The notes below the pieces were generated by a model. It made no database searches and was not told the DNA's origin. It saw nothing but the letters and a program-made list of their open reading frames with translations. The position numbers were made by a program, and so were the translations under genes. A stretch of 64,000 nucleotides of DNA, from contig NZ_LMDB01000036.1 of the NCBI RefSeq assembly GCF_001425005.1, forward strand, positions 124,001-188,000, read 5' to 3'. This DNA is from Duganella sp. Root336D2. Lineage in GTDB: Bacteria; Pseudomonadota; Gammaproteobacteria; Burkholderiales; Burkholderiaceae_D. Shown in pieces: positions 34,759 through 43,531 of this stretch; position 1 is the stretch's first letter; each line of letters opens with the position of its first letter.

Positions 34759-37700
34759 ACCTGTCCGAGCCCTTTGTCCGCCGTCCCATCGCCACGGTGC
34801 TGCTGACGATCGGGCTGGCGCTGGCTGGCATTGCGGCTTTCTTTGTGCTGCCGGTGTCGCCGCTGCCGCAGGTGGACTATCCCTCGATTTCGGTCAGTGC
34901 CAGCCTGCCCGGGGCCAGCCCGGATACCATGGCCAGCAGCGTGGCCACACCGCTGGAACGGCGCCTGGCCGTGATCGCGGGCGTGAACGAAGTTACCTCG
35001 TCGTCCGGCAGCGGCTCGACGCGCGTCAACCTGCAATTTGAGCTGAACCGCAAGATCGATGCCGCAGCGCGCGAAGTGCAGGCGGCCATCAACGCCTCGC
35101 GCGCCGACTTGCCGGCCACGCTGCGCGGCAACCCGACCTACCGCAAGGCCAATCCTTCCGATGCGCCGGTGATCATCCTGGCGCTGACATCGGCAACGCG
35201 CAGCCCGGGGCAGGTGTACGAGTCGGTATCGAATATCGTGCAGCAGAAGCTGGCGCAGGTGAAAGGCGTTGGCGACGTGGAGATCGGCGGCGGTTCGCTG
35301 CCGGCAGTGCGCGTCGAACTGCTGCCGTTTGCGCTGAACCGGTACGGAGTCTCGTCCGAAGACGTGCGGGCCGCGATCCAGGCTACCAATGCCAACCGGC
35401 CCAAGGGCGCGGTCGAAGTGGAAGGGCGGCGCCTGCAGGTCTATTCGGCGGCGTCCACGGCCAGCGGCGGCCGCAGCGCGGCCGACTACCGCGACCTGGT
35501 CGTGGCCTGGCGCGACGGCGCGGCGATCCGGCTCGACGACGTGGCGCAGGTGACGGACGGCGCGGAGAACCGCAACACGCTGGGCCTGTTCAACGGCGAG
35601 CCGGCGGTGATCGTGCTGGTTACGCGCCAGCCCGGGGCAAACGTGATCGAGACGGTGGATGCGGTGCGCGCCTTGCTGCCGCAGTTGCAGGCCCAGTTGC
35701 CGCAGGACGTGAAACTGCAGGTGGCGTCCGACAGCACCAATTCCATCCGCTCATCGCTGCTGGAGATCGAGTTCACGCTGCTGATATCGATCGTGCTGGT
35801 GGTGCTGGTGGTAAGCGCCTTCCTGCGCAGCGCGCGGGCGACCCTGATTCCGGCCATTGCAACCGTGGTGTCGCTGCTGGGAACCTTCGGCGTGATGTAC
35901 CTGCTGGGCTTCAGCCTGAATAACCTCAGCCTGATGGCGCTGACGGTGGCCACCGGCTTTGTGGTGGACGACGCCATCGTGGTGCTGGAGAACACGGCGC
36001 GCCACATGGAGCAGGGCACGGAGCGCTTCGCAGCGGCGCTGTTGGGCGCGCAGGAAGTAGGTTTTACCGTGCTGTCGATCAGCGTGTCGCTGGTGGCGGT
36101 GTTCATTCCGCTGCTGTTCATGGGCGGGCAGGTGGGGCGGCTGTTCCGCGAATTTGCCGTCACCTTGTCGGCGGCGGTGATGATCTCGCTGGTGATTTCG
36201 CTGACCACGACGCCGATGCTGTGCGCCTGGCTGCTGCGGCCGGACGCCGGGCACAAGCCGCCGGGTCGCGTTTCGCGCTGGTTCGAGCGCGGCTTCGGCG
36301 TCATCCTGCGCATGTACGAGAAGTCGCTCGACTGGGCGCTGGCCAGCGCATGGCTGGTGATGCTGGTGCTGGTGTTCGTGGTGGGGCTGAACGTCTACCT
36401 GTATGCGGCTGCGCCCAAGGGCTTCTTCCCGCAGCAGGATACGGGGCAGATCAACGGCGGCATCCGCGCCGACCAGAGCATTTCCTTCCAGGCCATGCAG
36501 GGCAAGCTGCGGCAACTGGTGAACATCATCCGCGACGATCCGGCGGTGGCGACGGTGGTTGGCTTTACCGGCGGCTCGCGGGCGGGCGGCGGTTTCATGT
36601 TCGTCAGCCTGAAGCCGGTGGCGCAGCGCGACGTGACCGGACAGCAGGTGATTGCGCGCCTGCGGCCCAAGCTGGCGCGGGTGACCGGCGTGTCGCTGTT
36701 CCTGAATACGGTGCAGGACTTGCGCATGGGCGGGCGGCAGAGCAATTCCACGTACCAGTACACGCTGAAAAGCGACAACCGGGCGGATTTGAAGCGCTGG
36801 GCAGCGCGCCTGGCCGACGAAATGAAGCGGCAGAAAGTGCTGGTCGACGTCGATACCGACCAGGCGGACAACGGCGTCGAAACCTTCGTCGAGGCCGACA
36901 AGGATATGGTGTCGCGCATGGGCCTGTCCATGAAGGATGTCGACAACGCGCTGTACAACGCCTTCGGGCAGCGCCAGGTGGCGACGATTTACGATGAACT
37001 GAACCAGTACAAGGTGGTGATGGAGGTGGCGCCGGAGTATGCGCGCAGTCCCGAAGCGCTGGCCGACGTCTACGTCGCGCGCCGGGCCGCTGCGGCCACC
37101 GGCACAGGGGCGGGGGCGGGGACGGGTACGAGCGGCTCGGTGGTCGGGGCCGGGATGCGCGACCCTTCGGGCGGCTCGGCGCTCAGCACGCAGGCCGAGG
37201 CAATGGTGCCGCTGGCGGCGCTGGCGACGTTTGCCGAGCGTTCCACGCCGGCCTCGGTCAACCACCAGGATGGCGAACTGGCGACCACCGTGTCCTTCAA
37301 CTTGGCCGACGGCGCCAGCCTGGGCGAGGCCCAGCAGGCTGTGAAGGACGCGGAAAACGCCATCGGCATGCCGAACAATGTGCGCGGCAGCTTCCAGGGC
37401 ACGGCGCGCACGGCGCAGGAAACCAACCAGCAGCAGCCGCTGCTGATCGTGGCCGCCCTGGTGGTGATCTATATCGTCCTTGGCATGCTGTACGAAAGCC
37501 TGGTGCATCCGATCACGGTGCTGTCGACGCTGCCCTCGGCCGGCGTCGGCGCGGTATTGGCGCTGCTGATGTTCCGCATGGAGTTTTCTCTGATCGCCCT
37601 GATCGGCGTGTTCCTGCTGATCGGCATCGTGAAAAAGAACGCGATCCTGATCATCGACTTCGCGCTGGAGGCGGAACGCACGCGCGGCCTGGATTCGCGC

Positions 37701-37943
37701 AGCGCGGTGCGGGAAGCCTGCCTGCTGCGCTTCCGCCCGATCCTGATGACGACCATGGCGGCGGCACTGGGTGCGCTGCCGCTGGCGATCGGCTTTGGCG
37801 AAGGTTCGGAGCTGCGCCAGCCGCTCGGCATCGCCATCATCGGCGGCCTGGTTGCCAGCCAGTTGCTCACTTTACTGACCACGCCCGTGGTCTACCTGCT
37901 GCTCGACAAGATGCGCCTGCGTGGCGCAAAGGCGACACCATGA
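34755..37943 (+). CDS. mdtC: RND efflux permease, MdtC type
   Basis: Second permease of the pump, 1062 residues, with the aspartate motif VVDDAIVVLENTARHMEQG and KKNAILIIDFALEAERTRG. It is longer than MdtB largely because of a Gly/Thr/Ala-rich insertion at residues about 777-815 in the second periplasmic loop. Four-base overlaps link it to mdtB and the outer-membrane gene, so all four proteins should be made together. Confidence 0.93.
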   Translation: MNLSEPFVRRPIATVLLTIGLALAGIAAFFVLPVSPLPQVDYPSISVSASLPGASPDTMASSVATPLERRLAVIAGVNEVTSSSGSGSTRVNLQFELNRKIDAAAREVQAAINASRADLPATLRGNPTYRKANPSDAPVIILALTSATRSPGQVYESVSNIVQQKLAQVKGVGDVEIGGGSLPAVRVELLPFALNRYGVSSEDVRAAIQATNANRPKGAVEVEGRRLQVYSAASTASGGRSAADYRDLVVAWRDGAAIRLDDVAQVTDGAENRNTLGLFNGEPAVIVLVTRQPGANVIETVDAVRALLPQLQAQLPQDVKLQVASDSTNSIRSSLLEIEFTLLISIVLVVLVVSAFLRSARATLIPAIATVVSLLGTFGVMYLLGFSLNNLSLMALTVATGFVVDDAIVVLENTARHMEQGTERFAAALLGAQEVGFTVLSISVSLVAVFIPLLFMGGQVGRLFREFAVTLSAAVMISLVISLTTTPMLCAWLLRPDAGHKPPGRVSRWFERGFGVILRMYEKSLDWALASAWLVMLVLVFVVGLNVYLYAAAPKGFFPQQDTGQINGGIRADQSISFQAMQGKLRQLVNIIRDDPAVATVVGFTGGSRAGGGFMFVSLKPVAQRDVTGQQVIARLRPKLARVTGVSLFLNTVQDLRMGGRQSNSTYQYTLKSDNRADLKRWAARLADEMKRQKVLVDVDTDQADNGVETFVEADKDMVSRMGLSMKDVDNALYNAFGQRQVATIYDELNQYKVVMEVAPEYARSPEALADVYVARRAAAATGTGAGAGTGTSGSVVGAGMRDPSGGSALSTQAEAMVPLAALATFAERSTPASVNHQDGELATTVSFNLADGASLGEAQQAVKDAENAIGMPNNVRGSFQGTARTAQETNQQQPLLIVAALVVIYIVLGMLYESLVHPITVLSTLPSAGVGAVLALLMFRMEFSLIALIGVFLLIGIVKKNAILIIDFALEAERTRGLDSRSAVREACLLRFRPILMTTMAAALGALPLAIGFGEGSELRQPLGIAIIGGLVASQLLTLLTTPVVYLLLDKMRLRGAKATP

Positions 37944-39313
37944 AAAAAATTCTCGGCGTGTTCACCCTGGCACTGGCCGGCTGCGCCACCGGCCCGGCGT
38001 ACCAGGTGCCGGCGGCGCCGCTGTCGGCGCAGTTCAAGGAAGCGCAAGGCTGGCAGCCGGCTGCGCCGGCGGACCTGCTGGAAAAGGGCCGGTGGTGGGA
38101 GTTGTTCGGCGACGCTACGCTGAACGAGCTGGCCAGACAGGTGGAAGTGAACAACCAGAACGTGGCTGCGGCCGAAGCGCGCTATGCCCAGGCGCGTGCC
38201 GCCGTAGCCGAGCAGCGCGCTTCGCTGTTCCCGGTGGTGACGCTGGACGCCAGCGCCAACCGCAGCGGCGGGGGCGGCGATACGCGTACCGGCAACCAGT
38301 ACCGTGCGAATATCGGCGCCAGTTGGGAACCCGACGTGTGGGGCAGGCTGCGCGCGGGCGTCAGCGGCGCCCAGGCCGGCGCCCAGGCCAGCGCGGCGGA
38401 CCTGGCGGCGGCGCGGCTGGCGGCGCAGGGCGAGCTGGCGCTCAATTACATCGGCCTGCGCCTGGCCGATGCCCAGTTGGCGCTGCTGGGCGAGACCGTG
38501 GAAGGCTACCAGCGTGTGCTGCAGATTACCCGGAACCGCGTGAATGCCGGCGTCGCGCCAAGCTCGGACCTGCTGCAGGCCCAGACCCAGCTCGCCAACG
38601 CCAGCGCCGACCGCCTCGGCGCACAGCGCCAGCGCGCCCAGCTCGAACATGCGATCGCCATCCTGCTTGGCAAGGCGCCGGCCGATTTCAGCTTGCAGCC
38701 GGCGCCGTGGGCGCTGCAAGTGCCGCAGATCCCGGTGGGCCTGCCATCAACCTTGCTGGAACGCCGCCCCGACATCGCCGCCGCCGAGCGCCGGGTAGCC
38801 GCCGCCAATGCGCAGATCGGCATTGCCCGCAGCGCCTATTTCCCCAGCCTGAGCCTGGGCGGCAGCTATGGCGTGGCAGGCAGCCAGCTGGGCGGCTTGT
38901 TCAGCGCCTCCAATACCCTGTGGTCGCTCGGCCTGTCGGCAGCGCAGGCGGTGTTCAATGCCGGCGCCACAGGCGCCCGCGTCGACCAGGCCAGCGCCGC
39001 AAGCGATGCGGCGGTGGCGGCCTATCGCCAGGCTGTCCTGAACGCCCTGGCCGACGTGGAGGACCAACTGGCGGCCAGCAGGGTGTTGGCGCAGCAGCAG
39101 TCGCTGCGCGAGACTTCGGCCAATTCCGCTACCCAGGCCGAGCAGCAGATGCTGAACCGCTACCGCGCCGGCCAGGTTGGCTATACGGACGTGGTGGCGG
39201 CGCAGGTCGCCGCGCTTAACGCCCGGCGCTCGCTGTTGCAGGCGCAAGCCGACCGGCAGTCAACCGCGGTGGCCCTGGTTCAGGCGCTGGGCGGCGGCTG
39301 GCACGTACGGTAA
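37940..39313 (+). CDS. Efflux outer-membrane lipoprotein, NodT/OprM family
   Basis: TolC-like channel of the pump, 457 residues. The signal peptide ends in a lipobox (LALAGC with Cys15), so the protein is a lipoprotein of the outer membrane. The two OEP repeats are recognised by WWELFGDATLNELARQVEVN, SWEPDVWGRLRAGV and LERRPDIAAAERRVAAANAQ. It completes the MdtABC-type operon that begins at 30266. Confidence 0.94.
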   Translation: MKKILGVFTLALAGCATGPAYQVPAAPLSAQFKEAQGWQPAAPADLLEKGRWWELFGDATLNELARQVEVNNQNVAAAEARYAQARAAVAEQRASLFPVVTLDASANRSGGGGDTRTGNQYRANIGASWEPDVWGRLRAGVSGAQAGAQASAADLAAARLAAQGELALNYIGLRLADAQLALLGETVEGYQRVLQITRNRVNAGVAPSSDLLQAQTQLANASADRLGAQRQRAQLEHAIAILLGKAPADFSLQPAPWALQVPQIPVGLPSTLLERRPDIAAAERRVAAANAQIGIARSAYFPSLSLGGSYGVAGSQLGGLFSASNTLWSLGLSAAQAVFNAGATGARVDQASAASDAAVAAYRQAVLNALADVEDQLAASRVLAQQQSLRETSANSATQAEQQMLNRYRAGQVGYTDVVAAQVAALNARRSLLQAQADRQSTAVALVQALGGGWHVR

Positions 39314-39322
39314 ATCGTCCCG

Positions 39323-39350
39323 CCGGCGGTAACTGCCGGTTTGCCATTTT
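39323..39350 (+). terminator. Possible terminator after the efflux operon
   Basis: CCGGC and GCCGG (39323-39339 region) form a short GC-rich stem around GGTAACT, followed by TTTGCCATTTTC. The stem is only five base pairs, so this is a weak candidate. Confidence 0.4.
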
Positions 39351-39375
39351 CTTGCCGCACTGGCATGATGGCGGG

Positions 39376-41933
39376 ATGACTAATCCATTAGTTTCTTCCG
39401 ATTCGGAGGCCGCAGAAGTGGTACGGCACCGCCACGTGGTGCAGATCGTCGGCATGGGCGCTTCCGCAGGTGGACTGGATGCGATTTCCGAGTTCCTTGC
39501 CTCCATGCCGTCCCGCACCGGCATGGCATTCGTGGTGCTCCAGCACCAGGATCCATCGCGCCGTGGCCTGTTGCCGGAACTGCTGCGCCGGATCACCTCC
39601 ATGGAAGTATACGAAATCGCCGAGTCGACGGAAGTGCGGCCGGATCACGTGTACGTGGCGCCGCCCAATTTCGACCTGGCTTTTTCCGGCGGAAAGTTGA
39701 TGGCGGTGGAAACCTCCGACACCCATGCCCGCTATCCGATCGATTCGTTTTTCCGTACGCTCGCCGCTGAAAAGGGGCAGGCGGCCGCCGGCGTGGTGTT
39801 TTCCGGCATGGGCACGGACGGCACTGCCGGCCTGCGCGCCATCCAGGAAGCGGGCGGGGTAACGCTGGCGCAGGAACCCAATTCGGCCAAGTTCGATTCC
39901 ATGCCGCGCAGCGCCATCACGGCCGGCGTGGCCGATTTCGTGGCGCCGCCCGGTGCCATGCCGATGTGGCTGTGCCAGGTGCGCTCGGTGCCGCACGGCG
40001 GCGCCCACGGTGCGGCGCGGGCGCGGCGCCAGGCTTTGCGCGAGCTGATGTCGCTGCTGCAGCGCCATACCGGCAACAACTTCACCGAATACAAGATGAG
40101 CACTGTGCTGCGCCGCATCGAGCGCCGCATGAAACTGCACCAGCTCGATTCGATGGAGTCTTACGTGGCCTACCTGCGCGAGAACACCGGCGAGGTGTGC
40201 TGTTCCGCGAGATGCTGATCGGCGTGACCAGTTTTTTCCGCGACCCGACGGTCTGGGAACACCTGTGCAACGAGACCATTCCCGCACTGTTGGCGGCCAA
40301 TCCGGACGGCGCCGCTTTCAAGGCGTGGGTGCCGGCCTGCTCGACCGGCGAGGAAGCCTACACCCTGGCCATGGTGTTCGACGAGGCAGTGACGCGCGCC
40401 AGCGGGTTGGGCAAATTTTCGCTGCAGATCTTTGCCACCGACCTGCATGGCGACGCCATCGACAAGGCGCGCCAGGGCATGTTCGGGCGCGCCGTGGAGG
40501 ATGCGCTGTCGCACGAGCGCCTGCTGCGCTATTTTATAGTCGACGGTGCCGGCTACCGCATCCGCAAGGAGCTGCGCAATATGATCATCTTCGCGCAGCA
40601 GAACATCATTTCCGACCCGCCGTTCACCAAACTCGATATTCTTAGCTGCCGCAATCTGCTAATCTACTTCAACCCAAAACTGCAGGAACAGTTGATACCG
40701 TTGTTCCACTATGCCTTGAAACCGGAAGGCTTGCTGGTGCTGGGGAGCGCGGATACGCCAGGCAGCTACAACGAGTTGTTTACGCCGGTGCCGGGATGCG
40801 GGCGCATTTACCGCCGCCTGGACGCCAGCACGCAGCGCGTGGCGAACTATTTCCCGACCAAGATCGCGAAGGCTGCGCAACCAAGTTCCATCGAAGTTAC
40901 TACCATGACCATGAACGGCAATATCCAGACACAAGTAGAACACCTGCTGCTCAAAGCCCATACGCCGGCGGCAGTCATGATCAATAGCGATGGCGATATC
41001 CTCTACATCCACGGCCGCACCGGCACCTTCCTGGAGCCGGCTGCCGGCCGCGCCAACTGGAACATCCACGCCATGGCGCGCGACGGCCTGCGCTACGAAC
41101 TGGCGGACCTGATCGAGCGCGCCAACCGCAGCGAGTCGACCGAAACCGTGCGCGAGCTGCTGTTCAAGGACGGCGCGGCCTCGCTGCTGGTCGACATGAC
41201 GGCCGAAGTTCTCCGCGAAGACGCCCATTCCGGGCATAACCTGCTGGTGACGTTCAACGCTTCGCCGATGCCGGCACGCAAGCGCGGCAGCCGTGGCGCC
41301 GATCCGCGCCCGCAGGAGCTGGAACAGCAGCTGACCATGGCGCGCCTGGAACTGCAGGCGGTGCGCGAAGAAATGCAGACCTCGCGCGAGGAACTGAAGG
41401 CGGCCAACGAAGAACTGCAGTCGACCAACGAAGAACTGCAGTCGACCAACGAGGAACTCACCACCTCGAAGGAAGAAATGCAGTCGCTGAACGAAGAGCT
41501 GTACACCGTCAACGCCGAACTGCAGTCCAAGGTGGACGACCTGTCGCTGGTCAACAGCGACATGAAAAACCTGTTGAACAGCACCGACATCGCCGTCATC
41601 TTCCTGGACAGCCAGATGAACATCCGGCGCTATACCAACCAGGCCACCCAGTTGTACAAGCTGATCGCCACCGACCTGAATCGCCCGCTGAGCGATATCG
41701 CCAATGACCTGGTGTATCCCACCATGGAAGACGATGCGGCCGAGGTGCTGCGCTCGCTGGTGTTCTGCGAGCGCCAGATCCCGACCCGCGACGGGCGCTG
41801 GTTCATGGTGCGCATCATGCCTTACCGCACGGTCAACAACGTGATCGACGGCCTCGTGCTAACCTTTGTCAACGTCACCGAACTTAAACTGCTGGAAGCG
41901 CGTTTAACGCCTGAAGGAGGCAGCCTAAAATGA
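39376..41933 (+). pseudogene. CheB-CheR-PAS chemotaxis-type fusion protein, frameshifted
   Basis: The first 272 codons encode a CheB methylesterase domain with its catalytic triad (GASAGG serine, VVLQHQDPSRRG histidine, GMGTDGTAGL aspartate) and the start of a CheR domain. At about 40191-40204 the frame breaks: it runs into a stop at 40218, while LFREMLIGVTSFFRDP continues in the minus-one frame through CheR (CSTGEEAYTLAM), a coiled coil (EELQSTN heptads) and a PAS domain to 41933. A net missing base (or four) would restore one protein of about 850 residues. Either a real mutation or a sequence error. Coupled to the following kinase (ATGA). Confidence 0.85.
41409..41450 (+). repeat. Tandem 21-base repeat in the coiled-coil coding region
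   Basis: Two exact 21-base copies (41409-41429 and 41430-41450) each encode EELQSTN and begin a run of heptads continuing EELTTSK, EEMQSLN, EELYTVN. This is the coiled-coil between CheR and PAS; such repeats can change copy number and thus linker length. Confidence 0.85.
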
Positions 41934-43462
41934 GCGGTACCGACGCCCTGCGCCAATGGCATGAGCTGCAAGTCAGCCAGCTGGAACTTGAAGTCCAGAG
42001 TGCCGCCCTGGCGGAGCTCGAGCGTCAGAAACGCGAGGTGGAGCAGGGCCTGCTGCGCTATGCGGGCCTGTTCGACCAGGCGCCGGTATGCTACCTGGCG
42101 CTGGCGCGCGACGGCATGATCGCCGGCGCCAACCGCGCCGCGGAGACGCTGTTCTCCATGCCGTTGCAGGATTTGCCGGGCCAGCCGGTGGAGCGCTTCC
42201 TGGCGCCAGCGAGCCAGCAGTCCTTGCGCCAGTTGCTGGCCAGCCTGCACGCCGACGGCGGCAGCGCTGCCATCGATGCGCACCTGTTCCAGGGCATCGG
42301 CGGCGGGCGGGTACACATCGAAGCCAATCTTGATCATGCCGGCGAAGCATTCCGCATGGTGATCAGCGAGGTCCGCTCGCACCAGCAGAATGATGCGGCC
42401 CTGCGCCGCGCCTTCGCTGTGCTGGACAATCTCGGAGAGGGCGTGGCGGTGGCCGATGCCGATGGCGCCATCGTGGCGGTCAATCCGGCTTTTTCCGCCA
42501 TCAGCGGGCTGACGGATGTGAAGGCTATTGGCAGCGACCTGGCCGAGCTGTGTGGCGCGGAGACGGCCCTGAAAGTGCTGGCCGGGGGCAACTGGCAGGG
42601 CGAGTTGAGCGGACGGCGCCCGGACGGCGGAGACTACCAGACCACCCTGTCGCTGCGCACCCTGGCCGGGCCGGACGGCGGCGTGGCAGGCGTGGTGGCG
42701 GTGCTGTCCGATATCAGCCGCCGCAAGCAGGCCGAATCGGCCCTGCAGGACCTGCACCGCAACCTTGAAACGCGCGTGGTGCAGCGCACCGCGGAACTGC
42801 TGCACGCCAACGGCCAGCTGCGCCAGCTGTCGGCCCACATGGCGGCGGTCAAGGAAGAGGAGCGCAAGCGTATCGCGCGCGAAATCCACGATGAACTGGG
42901 GCAGAACCTGCTGGCCCTGAAGCTGGACATCGCCCAGCTGAACGAGCGCATGACCGGCCGCCAGACCCGCTTTGCGCGGCGCGTGGGGGCGGCGCTGGAG
43001 AATATCGACGCCACGCTGCGCAGCGTGCGCGGCATCATGAACGAGCTGCGGCCCTCGGTGCTTGACCTGGGCCTGGCGGCGGCGCTGGAATGGCTGGTGA
43101 ACGACTTCCGTCACCGCAGCAGCCTGCATTACGAACTGGCCCTGCCCGGCGAAGCCGTGCTGGCGGCCATCGACAGCGAAACCAGCCTGGTACTGTTCCG
43201 CATCGTGCAGGAAGCGCTGGTCAATGTGCTGCGCCACTCGCGCGCCGCGCAGGTGGCGGTGCGGCTTGGGCTGGAGCAGGACGTGATCCTGCTCGAGGTG
43301 GAGGACAACGGCATCGGCATTGCGCCGGCCTGCCGCGAGCGTCCCGGCTCGTTTGGCTTGATCGGCATGCAGGAGCGGGTCGACGCCTTGCACGGCAGCT
43401 TCGCCCTGAACGACTACGAGCCAGGCGCAGGGTGCTGCGTGACGGTGCGCCTTCCGTTGTAA
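41930..43462 (+). CDS. PAS-domain sensor histidine kinase, NarL-partner (HisKA_3) type
   Basis: A 510-residue soluble kinase: an N-terminal coiled coil, two PAS domains (about residues 40-145 and 155-265), HisKA_3 dimerisation with phospho-acceptor His320 (RIAREIHDELGQNLLALKLD) and HATPase_c (VLRHSRAAQVAV, VEDNGIGIAP, SFGLIGMQERV). No membrane segment. It overlaps the CheB-CheR-PAS gene by four bases and should act with it; no response regulator is adjacent, so its partner is encoded elsewhere. Confidence 0.92.
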   Translation: MSGTDALRQWHELQVSQLELEVQSAALAELERQKREVEQGLLRYAGLFDQAPVCYLALARDGMIAGANRAAETLFSMPLQDLPGQPVERFLAPASQQSLRQLLASLHADGGSAAIDAHLFQGIGGGRVHIEANLDHAGEAFRMVISEVRSHQQNDAALRRAFAVLDNLGEGVAVADADGAIVAVNPAFSAISGLTDVKAIGSDLAELCGAETALKVLAGGNWQGELSGRRPDGGDYQTTLSLRTLAGPDGGVAGVVAVLSDISRRKQAESALQDLHRNLETRVVQRTAELLHANGQLRQLSAHMAAVKEEERKRIAREIHDELGQNLLALKLDIAQLNERMTGRQTRFARRVGAALENIDATLRSVRGIMNELRPSVLDLGLAAALEWLVNDFRHRSSLHYELALPGEAVLAAIDSETSLVLFRIVQEALVNVLRHSRAAQVAVRLGLEQDVILLEVEDNGIGIAPACRERPGSFGLIGMQERVDALHGSFALNDYEPGAGCCVTVRLPL

Positions 43463-43481
43463 AAAAGTCAATAGCCCTGAG

Positions 43482-43513
43482 GCTCCGGAATGCGTATACT
43501 GCCGGAGCTTTTA
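43482..43513 (+). terminator. Terminator hairpin after the histidine kinase
   Basis: GCTCCGG (43482-43488) pairs perfectly with CCGGAGC (43502-43508) over a 13-base loop and is followed by TTTTATA. It lies 19 bases after the kinase stop. The loop contains TATACT (43495-43500), a good -10 box, so the same bases may promote the next gene. Confidence 0.72.
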
Positions 43514-43531
43514 TACGTTCAGGGGACTGTT

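Noticed and set aside
40191..40218. Programmed frameshift in the CheB-CheR gene
   Set aside because: No slippery heptamer or downstream stimulatory structure is visible; GAGGTGTGCTG is not a typical slip site, so mutation or sequence error is simpler.
41409..41450. Short CRISPR-like or satellite repeat
   Set aside because: The two copies are in frame and encode coiled-coil heptads within a gene; there are no spacers.
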